Positions 15,986 through 24,582 of a stretch of 36,951 nt of DNA are shown here, one piece after another (the first letter of the stretch is position 1; each line of letters opens with the position of its first letter). The stretch comes from Candidatus Lachnoclostridium stercorigallinarum (GTDB lineage: Bacteria > Bacillota > Clostridia > Lachnospirales > Lachnospiraceae): the NCBI GenBank assembly GCA_019116745.1, contig DXBC01000022.1, forward strand, positions 1 to 36,951. Reading direction: 5' to 3'. A program made the position numbers and the translations under genes. The notes beneath the pieces were generated by a model that was not told where the DNA came from, searched no databases, and was given only the letters and a program-made list of their open reading frames with translations.

Positions 15986-17416
15986 TTAAGCTCTCTTCTT
16001 TTCCCGTTTTTTGATCTCCGGAAGGATCAGGCCCAGGGCGGTGAGCACGAAGGGGGTAACGATGTTCATGGCGGTTGCCTTGATGTCCCCGGCTACGTAC
16101 ATACCGAAAATACAGCAGAAGGCGGTGACGAAGAAGCACCAGCCTCCGGCCAGAAGAGACAGTCCCTGATGTCTGGTGAACTGGTATTCCGGATTAAATC
16201 TGCGGACAGACCGGCGCAGGGCCAGGTAAGCCACAAATACCCAGAGATAACGGAGAGGCATGGTAACGGAATTTAATTTGGTCAGCTGTGCCAGCACGGC
16301 TGCGGCGCCGGGCACAAAGGACTGGAACAGGATGATGCTTCCGGAAAGGATCACCACCATGAGAATTCCGTTGGTGTATGCGCCGTATTTGTTTTTCTTC
16401 AACAGTCCGCTGGGGATGAACTGACGGGAGTCCTCGTTGTCCAGCAGCATCCGCAGAGGAGCGTCGATGCTCAGTACCAGCACAGCGAACTGGCCGATCA
16501 TGTTGCAGGCCGCGTAGATGATCATCAGCAGATTGCCAACGTGATAGTACTCGCCCAGACGCTGGAAAGCCCAGTAGCCGCCGTTGGAGACGTAGGAGTT
16601 GAAGCTCTCGGTGCTCTCGTTGATCACAGCCGGGTCAAACATCATTCCCATGGCGATGGTTCCCAGAATGGCGCAGACCATAACCATCACAGCCAGAGCG
16701 ATCATGCCCCGGGGGAAACCTTTGGAAGGATTTTCTACCTTATTAACATAAGGAGAAATCTTCTCACAGCCGCCTACGGCAAAGACCAGAATGGACAGAG
16801 AGGTGAAGTAGCCCAGATTGAAATTGGGTATCAGGCTCTTCAGGGAGAAATCCATGGAGACGTAATCCGCGCCGGGGTTGATGACCGGAGCGGCAAACAT
16901 CATCAGGATATACAGGATGGACATTACAAACATACTGGTTCCCGCGATGGTGGACAGCTTCTTTAAGGGATTTAAGCCCCGGCTGGCCACCCAGCAGAAG
17001 AACAGCAGAATGGCCAGAGTAGCCAGCTGCACCCACAGGGTGGGAAGTGTGTCGTAAGTGGTTCCGTCCTGGAAGATCATCCAGCTTAATGCCTTTAAAC
17101 CGCCGCTGCCTTTGCTGGCGATGTAGGTAATGTGGCAGGCCCAGTAGGTCCAGCCGGCGTAATAGGCCCATTTTGGACCGATGGTCTCATGGATCCAGGA
17201 GCTGACGCCTCCGCCGGAATTTTTAAAGGCGGAACCCAGCTCGCCCACCATGAGGGCGTAGGGAACGAAATACAGGGCAAACATCAGGATCCAGCTGAAA
17301 ATGACCTGAATTCCGTTGAAGTACACGAAGCCGTTGATGACGTTTCCAAAGCCCCATACGGTGGAGAACGCCATAAAGGCCAGGGTGTACCACTTGATTT
17401 TCTTTGATTGTTCCAT
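15986..17416 (-). CDS. APC-family amino acid permease (YjeM/GABA-antiporter-like)
   Basis: A 476-residue integral membrane protein with about 12 hydrophobic segments. The N-terminal GFGNVINGFVYF and the LGSAFKNSGGGVSSWIHETIGPKWAYYAGW region are typical of the APC superfamily branch that holds glutamate/GABA antiporters and YjeM. It probably imports or exchanges an amino acid; the substrate is not readable. A charged KKREKKRA tail ends the protein. AAGGAAGG lies 7 bases before ATG 17416. The gene leads a probable two-gene unit with the M18 aminopeptidase, so its substrate may be fed by, or feed, peptide breakdown. The upstream region carries direct repeats placed like activator sites. Confidence 0.87.
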   Translation of the reverse strand: MEQSKKIKWYTLAFMAFSTVWGFGNVINGFVYFNGIQVIFSWILMFALYFVPYALMVGELGSAFKNSGGGVSSWIHETIGPKWAYYAGWTYWACHITYIASKGSGGLKALSWMIFQDGTTYDTLPTLWVQLATLAILLFFCWVASRGLNPLKKLSTIAGTSMFVMSILYILMMFAAPVINPGADYVSMDFSLKSLIPNFNLGYFTSLSILVFAVGGCEKISPYVNKVENPSKGFPRGMIALAVMVMVCAILGTIAMGMMFDPAVINESTESFNSYVSNGGYWAFQRLGEYYHVGNLLMIIYAACNMIGQFAVLVLSIDAPLRMLLDNEDSRQFIPSGLLKKNKYGAYTNGILMVVILSGSIILFQSFVPGAAAVLAQLTKLNSVTMPLRYLWVFVAYLALRRSVRRFNPEYQFTRHQGLSLLAGGWCFFVTAFCCIFGMYVAGDIKATAMNIVTPFVLTALGLILPEIKKREKKRA

Positions 17417-17534
17417 TGTGCACCTTCCTTTTCCTTGTTGTACACCTGTGCCGCCCGAAGACGGGAGCAGGCAAAACAGCCGGCAGGGGGTGAATTCCGC
17501 CGGGAATGCGCTTTTTTGCGGCGCAGGCCAGCCA

Positions 17535-17540
17535 ATTATA
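17535..17540 (-). promoter_or_regulatory. -10 element of the permease promoter
   Basis: On the minus strand TATAAT occupies 17535-17540, about 120 bases before the permease start. No acceptable -35 exists at 16-18 bases; three AAATAGTA repeats start about 22 bases upstream instead. This is the usual picture of an activator-dependent promoter. The leader 17417-17530 holds no gene. Confidence 0.55.
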
Positions 17541-17561
17541 GCACAAAGACGCAGAGTGCGC

Positions 17562-17607
17562 TACTATTTCCCGAAAGATACTATTTTATTCCAGAAAGAT
17601 ACTATTT
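17562..17607. repeat. Direct repeats TACTATTT, candidate regulator sites
   Basis: TACTATTT occurs at 17562-17569, 17579-17586 and 17600-17607. The last two lie inside identical 16-base units GAAAGATACTATTTTA (17573-17588 and 17594-17609) with a 21-base period, two helical turns. They sit between the divergent permease and padR promoters, at roughly -34 to -79 of the permease start point. Confidence 0.6.
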
Positions 17608-17617
17608 TAGTTTTTTT

Positions 17618-17651
17618 AGTACTTGACATTACATAGTACTGGATTTAATAT
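17618..17651 (+). promoter_or_regulatory. padR promoter with paired AGTACT sites
   Basis: TTGACA (17623-17628) and TAATAT (17646-17651) are separated by 17 bases, just upstream of padR. Two AGTACT palindromes (17618-17623 and 17635-17640) flank TGACATTACAT and overlap the -35 and spacer, where an autorepressor such as PadR would block polymerase. Confidence 0.6.
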
Positions 17652-17671
17652 TGTATCAGAGAGGTGAGGCT

Positions 17672-17989
17672 ATGAATGCGCAGTTTAAAAAAGGAGTGCT
17701 GGAGCTGATTGTACTGCTCTCTGTAACCGGGCGGGATATGTACGGTTATGAACTGGTGAGTGAGGTTTCCAAGGTGGTGGATGTAAACGAGGGGACAATT
17801 TATCCCCTGCTTAAGCGCCTGACCAATGAACGGTATTTTGAGACGTATCTGCGGGAATCCACCGAGGGGCCGCCCAGGAAGTATTATCATCTCACGGCAG
17901 CCGGCGTCCTCTATAAGGACCGGCTGAAAGAAGAGTGGCAGGAGTTCAGCAGCCGGGTAAACGGCTTTATAAAGGAGTGTGATGGATAA
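17672..17989 (+). CDS. PadR-family transcriptional regulator
   Basis: A 105-residue single-domain PadR winged-helix protein. MNAQFKKGVLELIVLLSV, DMYGYELVSEV, EGTIYPLLKRL and PPRKYYHLTAAG follow the family helix-wing order; the last is the beta-wing. PadR proteins usually repress their own operon and nearby membrane or transport genes. The ATG at 17672 follows GAGGTGAGG by about 4 bases; an in-frame TTG at 17651 is less likely. The gene is followed with no gap by a HAAS/DUF1700 gene, the standard PadR partner. The likely signal is envelope stress or a small molecule; this cannot be told from sequence. Confidence 0.93.
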   Translation: MNAQFKKGVLELIVLLSVTGRDMYGYELVSEVSKVVDVNEGTIYPLLKRLTNERYFETYLRESTEGPPRKYYHLTAAGVLYKDRLKEEWQEFSSRVNGFIKECDG

Positions 17990-18952
17990 GTGAAGCGGGA
18001 GGAGTTTTTAAAGATTCTGGAGGAAAGGCTTCAGGTTTTAAACGAACAGGAGAGAGAAGATATTGTCAGCGAGTACCGGCAGCATATTGAGATGCGGATG
18101 GAGAGCGGGCTGACGGAGGAGGACGCCATCCGGGATTTCGGAGATCTGAACGAGCTGGTGGGAGAGATTCTGGACGCCTACAGCGTCAACCCGGACTATG
18201 GAAAAAAGCAGGGCTTTGACCCGAAGGCAGGGGCGAAAGCGGCGGGAGAGGCTGTTTTTGCAGGTACGAAGAAAGCGGGAGCCCTGGGAAAACGGACTGC
18301 GGGAGTGGTGAAACGATGGATTCTGGCCCTGTTTAAGGGAGCCTGCGGACTGATGTCCGGCATCTGGAGAGGGATGAAAGGAGCGGCGGCCGCAGTCCGG
18401 AGTCGCTTAAGGAGAAAAGAGAAGAGGGAGGCTTTGACGGCGGCTGGGATTTCCGACGGCTGCGGAGAGGTTTCTGTGCCGGCCGTACCGGAGATGCACA
18501 GCGCCGAAGGCCCGATTGCAGGCAATGGAAGCGGGAACCTTTCCATTCTCCCGGAAACGGCAGGAATCAGACCGGGACGGCGGGAAGGAAAAGAAGAGTC
18601 CTCCCGGCGGCCGGGGCTCTGGTTGAGTTTTGGAAAACTGTGGCGGGCTCTCTGGCGTCTGGCGGCTGCCTGCGTTCGGATTCTGGGAACGGTGTTTGTG
18701 CTGCTTCCCATGGCGGCAGTGGACTTTCTGGGGGTGGTCTGCTTCGGATGTCTGCTGGTGCTCTGTCTGATGGGCTATCCGGCGGTGGGGCTGACGGTGG
18801 GAGCCTTCGGCGGAGTGGTGAGCTGTACGGCCCTGATTTTTCTTGTTTCCGATGTGCTGTTTGCCGGAAAGAGACAGAAAAAGACGGCAGAGAGACCGGC
18901 AGAGGACCGGCTGACGGAAGATGGAGAGGAGGAAACGGCGCATGAGGCGTAG
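17990..18952 (+). CDS. HAAS/DUF1700 membrane protein
   Basis: A 320-residue protein. Residues about 1-70 form the HAAS domain: MKREEFLKILEERL, EREDIVSEYRQHIE and EEDAIRDFGDLNELVGEIL, the three-helix unit found next to PadR regulators and thought to couple membrane events to PadR. A long basic and Gly/Ala-rich middle (about 75-215) is followed by two to three hydrophobic segments (about 225-295) and an acidic tail. The start is GTG 17990, immediately after the padR stop, with AAAGGAG 12 bases upstream. It overlaps the next gene by 11 bases. The middle linker is unusually long, and its second half (about 140-200) has no recognisable motif. Confidence 0.82.
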   Translation: MKREEFLKILEERLQVLNEQEREDIVSEYRQHIEMRMESGLTEEDAIRDFGDLNELVGEILDAYSVNPDYGKKQGFDPKAGAKAAGEAVFAGTKKAGALGKRTAGVVKRWILALFKGACGLMSGIWRGMKGAAAAVRSRLRRKEKREALTAAGISDGCGEVSVPAVPEMHSAEGPIAGNGSGNLSILPETAGIRPGRREGKEESSRRPGLWLSFGKLWRALWRLAAACVRILGTVFVLLPMAAVDFLGVVCFGCLLVLCLMGYPAVGLTVGAFGGVVSCTALIFLVSDVLFAGKRQKKTAERPAEDRLTEDGEEETAHEA

Positions 18953-19529
18953 ATGGATCTTATTTGGAATTTTCCTGACGGGAGCTCTGGTAATGGGCGC
19001 GGGCGGAGGAATCGCCTTCGGAGAATATTCCTCCTTCCGCTACCTGGGAACAAAAGAGGTGGGCCATGAGAATATGGTCACGGAGACCATTGAGGTGACC
19101 AGGGATCCCCAGCGGCCGTTTGCCGTCTATACCGGCGGCTGGGGCAGCGGGGAGCTTCAGTTTGTGACCGACAATACGGTTCCCGACGACCGGCTGATCT
19201 TTGAGGTGGAGTACAATGAAGAGGCGGTGACTCCTGCGGTGGACCGGGAGGAGACGGTTCTGTGGGAGGAGACGTCCGCAGACGGAGAACTGCCTGGGGC
19301 TGGGGAACTGCCTCCGGACGGAGACCCGGCTCAGGGGGACGCTCCCCGGATCCGGGAGGACTTTATTCTCTGGAGCAGCCACGACGGAGACTTTGCCGCT
19401 CTCTGGGCGTGCAAGGATGAGATTTTGTCGGATTTGAAGAAGAGATCCTTCCGCTCCTATGAGCTTTCCTACTGGGGAGATGTGACCGTGCGCATGTCGG
19501 AAACAGCTGCCGCTTATCTGGAAGACTGA
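18942..19529 (+). CDS. Membrane-anchored protein of unknown function in the PadR operon
   Basis: A 195-residue protein with a basic N-terminus (MRRRW) and one hydrophobic anchor (about residues 6-28), so most of it should lie outside the membrane. The exported part has a YTGGWGSGELQFVTDN stretch and an acidic, Pro/Gly-rich linker (about 105-135). In many PadR-HAAS operons the third gene is a DUF4097 adhesin-like protein; this one is shorter and I could not match it to that family. The start is ATG 18942, with GAGGAGG nine bases upstream; the in-frame ATG at 18921 lies before that site. The overlap with the HAAS gene implies coupled translation. Confidence 0.7.
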   Translation: MRRRWILFGIFLTGALVMGAGGGIAFGEYSSFRYLGTKEVGHENMVTETIEVTRDPQRPFAVYTGGWGSGELQFVTDNTVPDDRLIFEVEYNEEAVTPAVDREETVLWEETSADGELPGAGELPPDGDPAQGDAPRIREDFILWSSHDGDFAALWACKDEILSDLKKRSFRSYELSYWGDVTVRMSETAAAYLED

Positions 19530-19556
19530 AACGGGGAACATATAGCCGTATTTCCT

Positions 19557-19585
19557 TGAAGGGCGGGACAGAAACCGTTATAATA
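19557..19585 (+). promoter_or_regulatory. Promoter of the M4 metalloprotease lipoprotein
   Basis: TTGAAG (19557-19562) and TATAAT (19580-19585) with a 17-base spacer lie 36 bases before the start codon: a near-consensus vegetative promoter, independent of the PadR operon. Confidence 0.8.
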
Positions 19586-19621
19586 GGTATCATACAGCGG
19601 CGGAAAACGGGGGGAGAAAAA

Positions 19622-22600
19622 ATGAAAAAGGGAAAACGATTCTGCAGTGCAATTCTGGCGGCGGTCATGACGGTTCAGCTCACGGCCTGCCTGGGGCGGC
19701 CGTCCCGGCAGGATCTGGAAGAGGGGCTGTATCAGATTCAGCAGATTACAGGCATCGATCTGGGGCTGGAGATGGAAACAGGGACAGGCGGAGAGGAAGG
19801 GACGGAGACGGACTGGTATGTAAACGGAGACCTTATGGGGATTCGTCCGGCAGAGACCGCCGCGGTCGGAAACGGGGAGGAAGCGCTCCGGGCGGCCGCA
19901 GGATTTATGGGAATCACGGATGAGCCGGCAGAGGTTCTGCGGGAGGAGCAGGTGACGGAAACGGAAGGACAGACCTTTTACCGGTTTTCCCAGATCTGCG
20001 GAGGCATTCCCGTCTATGGCCGGTCGGTAAACCTGGCAGTTTCCGAAAGCGGAGAGGTGACCCTGGTCACGGGAAATTATTCCCCGGTGAGCCCGTCTGC
20101 CCTCACGCCGGAGATCAGCTATGAGGAAGCGAAAGAATCCGTCTCCCGGTACCTGACGGAAGAGCAGGGGGCGGGGGAGCTGGAGTTTATGGAGCTTTAC
20201 GGCTTCACGGAGGACGGCCTGTGCATTTATGACCGGGATCCCCAGCTGGGGCCCAGACTGGCCTATGACTGCAGGCTGATGTTTCAGGGAGAAAAGAAAT
20301 CAGGGGGAGAGCGGGTGATTCTGGACGCGGTGAGCGGCCAGGTGCTCCACTCGGTGACCATTATATACAATGAGACGGTGGAGAAGGCGTATTCCACCGA
20401 CGAGGGAAAGATCTATCCCTTTCAGGCGGAGCGCTCCGGCGACATCTACACCCTGCGGGACGAGTCGAGAAACATAAGCGTTTACAGCTGCGGGGGAGAT
20501 TATCTGCCATACAGGAACGTTGTTTTTATGCCCAGCTGGGCCACTTCCACCGCGGATATCAGCGACGCGGAGCTGTACGCGCTGAAAAAGGACATTTTTG
20601 GAAATGAAAAGGGAAGCCGCCGCCTGTCTGTTCTGCAGGGGGAGATAAAGGAAAAGCTGGTGAGCGGCGTTTTTATTTCCGATGAGATGGAGACAGGGGT
20701 TGTGACCCTGTCCAATGTCCAGAAAGTTTATGAATTCTACCGGGATGTGCTGGGCCGTTACGGCTATAACGGACAGAAAGGGACCATGAAAGTGGCGGTG
20801 GAACGCCATCAGGACGGGGATGTGCCGGGATCGGACAACGCCGCGTCCCTCGGCGGTTTTCCCCATATGACTGTTCTTATGTTTAATACGAAGGCCCCGG
20901 TGGGGAGCATTGACGTGGTAGCTCACGAATTTACCCACAGTGTGGAGCAGAGCATCAGCTCCATGGAGTATTCCGGGGAATCCGGAGGCCTGATGGAGGG
21001 ATATTCCGATGTGTTTGGAGAGCTGGCTGAGGCCTACGATTCCGGGAAGGATCCCGACTGGGAAAACCGCTACCGGGTGTTCCACAGGAAAACAGGCGGG
21101 GATCAGATTTATTCCGTTTCAGACTTCTGGGAGGGAATAGACTCCCACTACAGCTCCACCATCATCTCTTACGCCATGTACCTTCTCTGGAGCGACTGGC
21201 GGGACGGCGGAGAGAGCGTGGAAAGCTGTACGGAGATGATGGCAAATCTGCTGTACCGGACATTATTTCTGCTCCAGGAGGACGCGGAATTTGAGGATTG
21301 GAGATGGGCGCTGCACCAGACGGGGCAGGAGATGTGCCGACAAGGGGAGATGACCTCCGATCAGTACGCTCAGATTTCCGAGGCGCTGGAAGCCGTGGAC
21401 CTGTTTGCGGGAGAGCAGGGGGAGATGTACGGGCAGTGGGTCGAGGAACTGACGGAGCTGGCGGTGATGACATTTGAGCAGGCGGGGCAGGCAGAAGAGG
21501 TAAAAATGCCGACGGAGGTGATGGAGGCCGCCGCCTGCCGCCTGATTCCGGAAATCCAGGAACATCTGTCTTCCTTTATCGCCAGCGGACAGTTTGGAAT
21601 CTCCGGAGATGAGATTACCGTGAGGGATACGGCTCTGGTCTACTATCTGTACGCCCTTTACGGGGAGGAAGCCGGAAATGAGATTATGGAAAATCTCCTG
21701 TATTTTATGTGGAGCTACGATGAGACCGGAGACGCCACCTATACGGCGCCCTACGAGGCTTTGTCGGCGGCGGAAAACGGGTGGAAGCTGGACCTGGGAC
21801 TGCCCCAGCTGGGAAATCTGGGCGGAAGCGGCATAACCTTTATGGGAACGCTCACCTCCCCGGAAGGCGGAGAATGCGGAGTCCAGATTTATATGGAAAG
21901 AGGAGATTATACGGGAGCGTTTTTCAACGGCTACCATGTGAGGGCTCTATGGCTGTATGACATGGCAGGGCTCGGACAGGAGACGACGGCCGGGGAGGAG
22001 ACCGGAGAAGGGGAGACCACAGCGGCGGAGACGGCAGAGGAACCGCCGGCCATGCCGGCGTATGGAGACGACGGCCCCTTAAAAGAAAAGCTGGCTCAGC
22101 TGGCGGCAGAGTGGGGCATAGTCCATACGGGGACGAAAGAATTTTTCGGAACCGGATACGGAGGCGGAGAAGTCCTGGTGCCGGCGGTTCATTTCAGAGG
22201 CCTTCTGTGCGGGGATATCTGGGATTACGACGGGGACGGAGCCAATGAGCTTATGACTGTGAAGCTGAGCGTTCCAGACTATCAGATGGGAAAAGACGCG
22301 ATTGGAGAGGCCGTTACATTTGAAATTTTCATCTACGACCGACGGGACGGAGATACGGCGGAGCAGACCGCTTCCTATGAGGTGAACATGGCTGGCCTTA
22401 CGGAGACACCTGCCCATTCCGCCATTCAGTTCTTCCGGGGAACGGTAGGAGGCGAGACCGTCCTCTATATCGACACCGGCCATGATCTCAACACCAGGGG
22501 ATTTGCCGTGAGGGGCCTTTCCTATGACGGCCAGGAACTGAAGCAGATGGGAGGAGCCGATGGCGGAGAGGGCCCGTGGTACGTGCACACGTCGAAGCTG

Positions 22601-22981
22601 GGCCTTGTGCCGGGAGAAGGGGACAGGCTGATCTGGGTGGACCTGGCTGATTACAACTGGGAAGGGAAGGACGGAAATCCGGCCTTTCAGGGGCAGGTTG
22701 ACCAGTGGCTGGCCGACTATGAGGAAAAATATCTGGAGGCGCTGGAAACGGTGGGCCTGAGAGACAGCAGCCCCGAGACCTGGGGACCGGGAGAAGAGTA
22801 CGGCAGCCGGGAGAGGAGCATCCGAATGTGCAAGCTGCGTCCGGTGGAGCACTTTGAATCCATGGAAGGAAGTCTCACGGAGCTGTGCGGGGTCCTCTCC
22901 CCCTCCATCTGTCCCAATGGGACGGTGGGACTGGAGATGACCTGGTACGACTCGTCGGCGTTTTCCTCGGAATACCGGTGA
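19622..22981 (+). CDS. Large M4 (thermolysin-like) metalloprotease lipoprotein
   Basis: A 1119-residue predicted lipoprotein: basic start, hydrophobic stretch and lipobox QLTAC (C23). Residues about 65-245 resemble the FTP/PepSY propeptide of thermolysin-type enzymes (YRFSQICGGIPVYGRSVNLAV region). The catalytic domain (about 365-600) has zinc ligands H435 and H439 in HEFTH, E459 in GGLMEGYSDVFGE, and H509 in the DSHYSSTII segment, equal to thermolysin's transition-state His, so it should be active. Then comes about 500 residues of extra sequence: a helical region (600-730), a Thr/Glu-rich linker (785-810) and a C-terminal part with a calcium-loop-like DYDGDGANEL (868-877). Usual M4 precursors are about 500-600 residues. 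The start is ATG 19622 after GGGGGAG; the open frame extends upstream without a ribosome site. It probably cleaves proteins at the cell surface. Confidence 0.88.
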   Translation: MKKGKRFCSAILAAVMTVQLTACLGRPSRQDLEEGLYQIQQITGIDLGLEMETGTGGEEGTETDWYVNGDLMGIRPAETAAVGNGEEALRAAAGFMGITDEPAEVLREEQVTETEGQTFYRFSQICGGIPVYGRSVNLAVSESGEVTLVTGNYSPVSPSALTPEISYEEAKESVSRYLTEEQGAGELEFMELYGFTEDGLCIYDRDPQLGPRLAYDCRLMFQGEKKSGGERVILDAVSGQVLHSVTIIYNETVEKAYSTDEGKIYPFQAERSGDIYTLRDESRNISVYSCGGDYLPYRNVVFMPSWATSTADISDAELYALKKDIFGNEKGSRRLSVLQGEIKEKLVSGVFISDEMETGVVTLSNVQKVYEFYRDVLGRYGYNGQKGTMKVAVERHQDGDVPGSDNAASLGGFPHMTVLMFNTKAPVGSIDVVAHEFTHSVEQSISSMEYSGESGGLMEGYSDVFGELAEAYDSGKDPDWENRYRVFHRKTGGDQIYSVSDFWEGIDSHYSSTIISYAMYLLWSDWRDGGESVESCTEMMANLLYRTLFLLQEDAEFEDWRWALHQTGQEMCRQGEMTSDQYAQISEALEAVDLFAGEQGEMYGQWVEELTELAVMTFEQAGQAEEVKMPTEVMEAAACRLIPEIQEHLSSFIASGQFGISGDEITVRDTALVYYLYALYGEEAGNEIMENLLYFMWSYDETGDATYTAPYEALSAAENGWKLDLGLPQLGNLGGSGITFMGTLTSPEGGECGVQIYMERGDYTGAFFNGYHVRALWLYDMAGLGQETTAGEETGEGETTAAETAEEPPAMPAYGDDGPLKEKLAQLAAEWGIVHTGTKEFFGTGYGGGEVLVPAVHFRGLLCGDIWDYDGDGANELMTVKLSVPDYQMGKDAIGEAVTFEIFIYDRRDGDTAEQTASYEVNMAGLTETPAHSAIQFFRGTVGGETVLYIDTGHDLNTRGFAVRGLSYDGQELKQMGGADGGEGPWYVHTSKLGLVPGEGDRLIWVDLADYNWEGKDGNPAFQGQVDQWLADYEEKYLEALETVGLRDSSPETWGPGEEYGSRERSIRMCKLRPVEHFESMEGSLTELCGVLSPSICPNGTVGLEMTWYDSSAFSSEYR

Positions 22982-22990
22982 TTTCCGCCA

Positions 22991-23019
22991 TTGAACTTTT
23001 CTCCTGCCTGTGCTAGAAT
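22991..23019 (+). promoter_or_regulatory. Promoter upstream of the DUF6145-like / dusB pair
   Basis: TTGAAC (22991-22996), a 17-base spacer and an extended -10 TGCTAGAAT (TAGAAT 23014-23019) lie 38 bases before the TTG start. Confidence 0.75.
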
Positions 23020-23056
23020 AGGGAAATAATTCAGCAAAGAAGGCGGAGGCAGGACA

Positions 23057-23410
23057 TTGAAGGATGAAAAAATCGTGCTCTGCGGAGCAAACGCTTATAA
23101 TCAGAAATATTATTTTAACGACGAGTTTGACAGTCTCCCGGAGAGTGTGAAAAAGGAGCTCCAGATCATGTGCGTGTGGTTCGTCCAGGAGGTGGGCGGC
23201 GTGCTGGCCCTGGAATTTGACGGGGACGGAAATCTGGAGCTTCGGACAGAGGCCCATGAGTACGACGGAAGCATCGACGAGATCGGGAGCTATTTGAAGA
23301 TCAAGCAGATCCGGGAGGAGAGACGGGAACTTCTGGAATCTCTGGAGCTTTATTTCCGGGTGTTTTATCTGGGACTGGATCCGGATGACGCCGGAAAGGA
23401 GCAGGACTGA
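23057..23410 (+). CDS. Small conserved protein of unknown function (DUF6145-like), TTG start
   Basis: A 117-residue soluble acidic protein beginning with [13 protein letters not shown]. It has no signal peptide, membrane segment or catalytic motif that I can see. From memory it resembles the clostridial family listed as DUF6145, which is often found just before dusB; not searched. The start is TTG 23057, seven bases after GGAGG; no in-frame ATG lies near. Its stop overlaps the dusB start by one base (TGATG), so the two are coupled and it may be linked to tRNA modification or simply cotranscribed. Confidence 0.75.
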   Translation: MKDEKIVLCGANAYNQKYYFNDEFDSLPESVKKELQIMCVWFVQEVGGVLALEFDGDGNLELRTEAHEYDGSIDEIGSYLKIKQIREERRELLESLELYFRVFYLGLDPDDAGKEQD

Positions 23411-24399
23411 TGGCGGGATTTCAGATCGGAAACGTGAAAATCGAAAACAGACTGGCGTTAGGACCGATGGCAGGGGTAACCGACCTGCCATTTCGTCTGC
23501 TCTGCAAGGAACAGGGCTGCGGCCTGCTCTACACGGAGATGGTGAGCGCCAAGGCTATTCTCTACAACAACAGAAATACGAAGGATCTCCTCCAGGTGCT
23601 GCCTGAGGAACGGCCGGTGGCGGTGCAGCTCTTTGGCTCCGATCCGGAGATCATGAGCGCCATGGCGGCCAGGATTGAGGACGGGCCCTATGACATCATC
23701 GATGTGAACATGGGCTGCCCTGTGCCGAAAGTGGTCAATAACGGGGAAGGCTCGGCCCTTATGAAAAATCCCGGACTGGTAGAGGAGATATTTACCGCCA
23801 TGGTAAAGCGGCTGAAAAAGCCGGTGACAGTAAAGATCCGGAAAGGTTTCAACGATGAGAGCGTCAACGCGGTGGAGATTGCAAAGATTGTGGAAAGCTG
23901 CGGAGTGGCGGCTATCGCGGTCCACGGCCGCACCAGGGAGCAGTACTACTCCGGAAAAGCGGACTGGGACATCATCCGTCAGGTAAAGGAGGCGGTGTCC
24001 ATCCCGGTAATCGGAAACGGGGACGTGTTCACGCCTCAGGATGCGAAGAGGATGCTGGAGGAGACCGGCTGCGACGGAGTGATGGTGGCCAGAGGAGCCC
24101 AGGGAAATCCCTGGATATTCCGGGAGATCAATCACTATCTGGAGACGGGAGAGCTGCTTCCCCGGCCGGGAGCGGAGGAAATCTGCGAAACCGTGCTGCG
24201 CCATGCGTCCATGCAGGTGAAGCTGCGGGGCGAGCTGGCGGGAATCCGGGAGATGAGAAAGCATGTGGCCTGGTATACCACCGGACTGCCCCACTCGGCC
24301 GCCCTGAGAAACGAGGTGAACCTGGTGGAAGACTATGAAAGCCTGGACCGGCTGATCCGCGGCCGCTTTCTGGAATGCCTGGAAGAGAGAAAGAACTGA
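23410..24399 (+). CDS. dusB: tRNA-dihydrouridine synthase
   Basis: A 329-residue flavoenzyme that reduces uridines to dihydrouridine in tRNA D-loops. It shows [13 protein letters not shown] near the N-terminus, [21 protein letters not shown] (catalytic Cys in MGCP), [20 protein letters not shown] and VIGNGDV, the FMN-barrel signatures, then the helical tRNA-binding domain. The length is typical of DusB. It overlaps the preceding small gene by one base. It lies upstream of greA, the usual clostridial order. Confidence 0.95.
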   Translation: MAGFQIGNVKIENRLALGPMAGVTDLPFRLLCKEQGCGLLYTEMVSAKAILYNNRNTKDLLQVLPEERPVAVQLFGSDPEIMSAMAARIEDGPYDIIDVNMGCPVPKVVNNGEGSALMKNPGLVEEIFTAMVKRLKKPVTVKIRKGFNDESVNAVEIAKIVESCGVAAIAVHGRTREQYYSGKADWDIIRQVKEAVSIPVIGNGDVFTPQDAKRMLEETGCDGVMVARGAQGNPWIFREINHYLETGELLPRPGAEEICETVLRHASMQVKLRGELAGIREMRKHVAWYTTGLPHSAALRNEVNLVEDYESLDRLIRGRFLECLEERKN

Positions 24400-24464
24400 C
24401 GGGGGAATATCCCGGCCGGCAGAACCGGAGTTTTCGGTCCGGCGGAGCGGGAACTTCAGAATTC

Positions 24465-24504
24465 TTGACATGGCAAATGGTTTAAGATATAATACTGTGA
24501 ATGC
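24465..24504 (+). promoter_or_regulatory. greA promoter
   Basis: A perfect TTGACA (24465-24470), a 17-base spacer and a perfect TATAAT (24488-24493). The 17 bases TATAATACTGTGAATGC (24488-24504) recur exactly at the lysS promoter. A CCGCCG/CGGCGG leader hairpin (24516-24548) follows before the greA ribosome site. Confidence 0.92.
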
Positions 24505-24582
24505 GAGAAGGTAATCCGCCGTATACTGTACAGGGTTTGTTCCGGCGGGTGAGAATTATTTAGAAGGAAGGAAGCAGAAGAA

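Noticed and set aside
20900-22981. Frameshift or fusion in the long M4 gene
   Set aside because: The frame is open throughout with uniform codon use; the added C-terminal region shows no sign of a lost start or stop.
22079-23491. 470-codon open frame on the minus strand spanning the M4 tail, the promoter at 22991 and the small gene
   Set aside because: It crosses a good promoter and two genes on the other strand; no family features.
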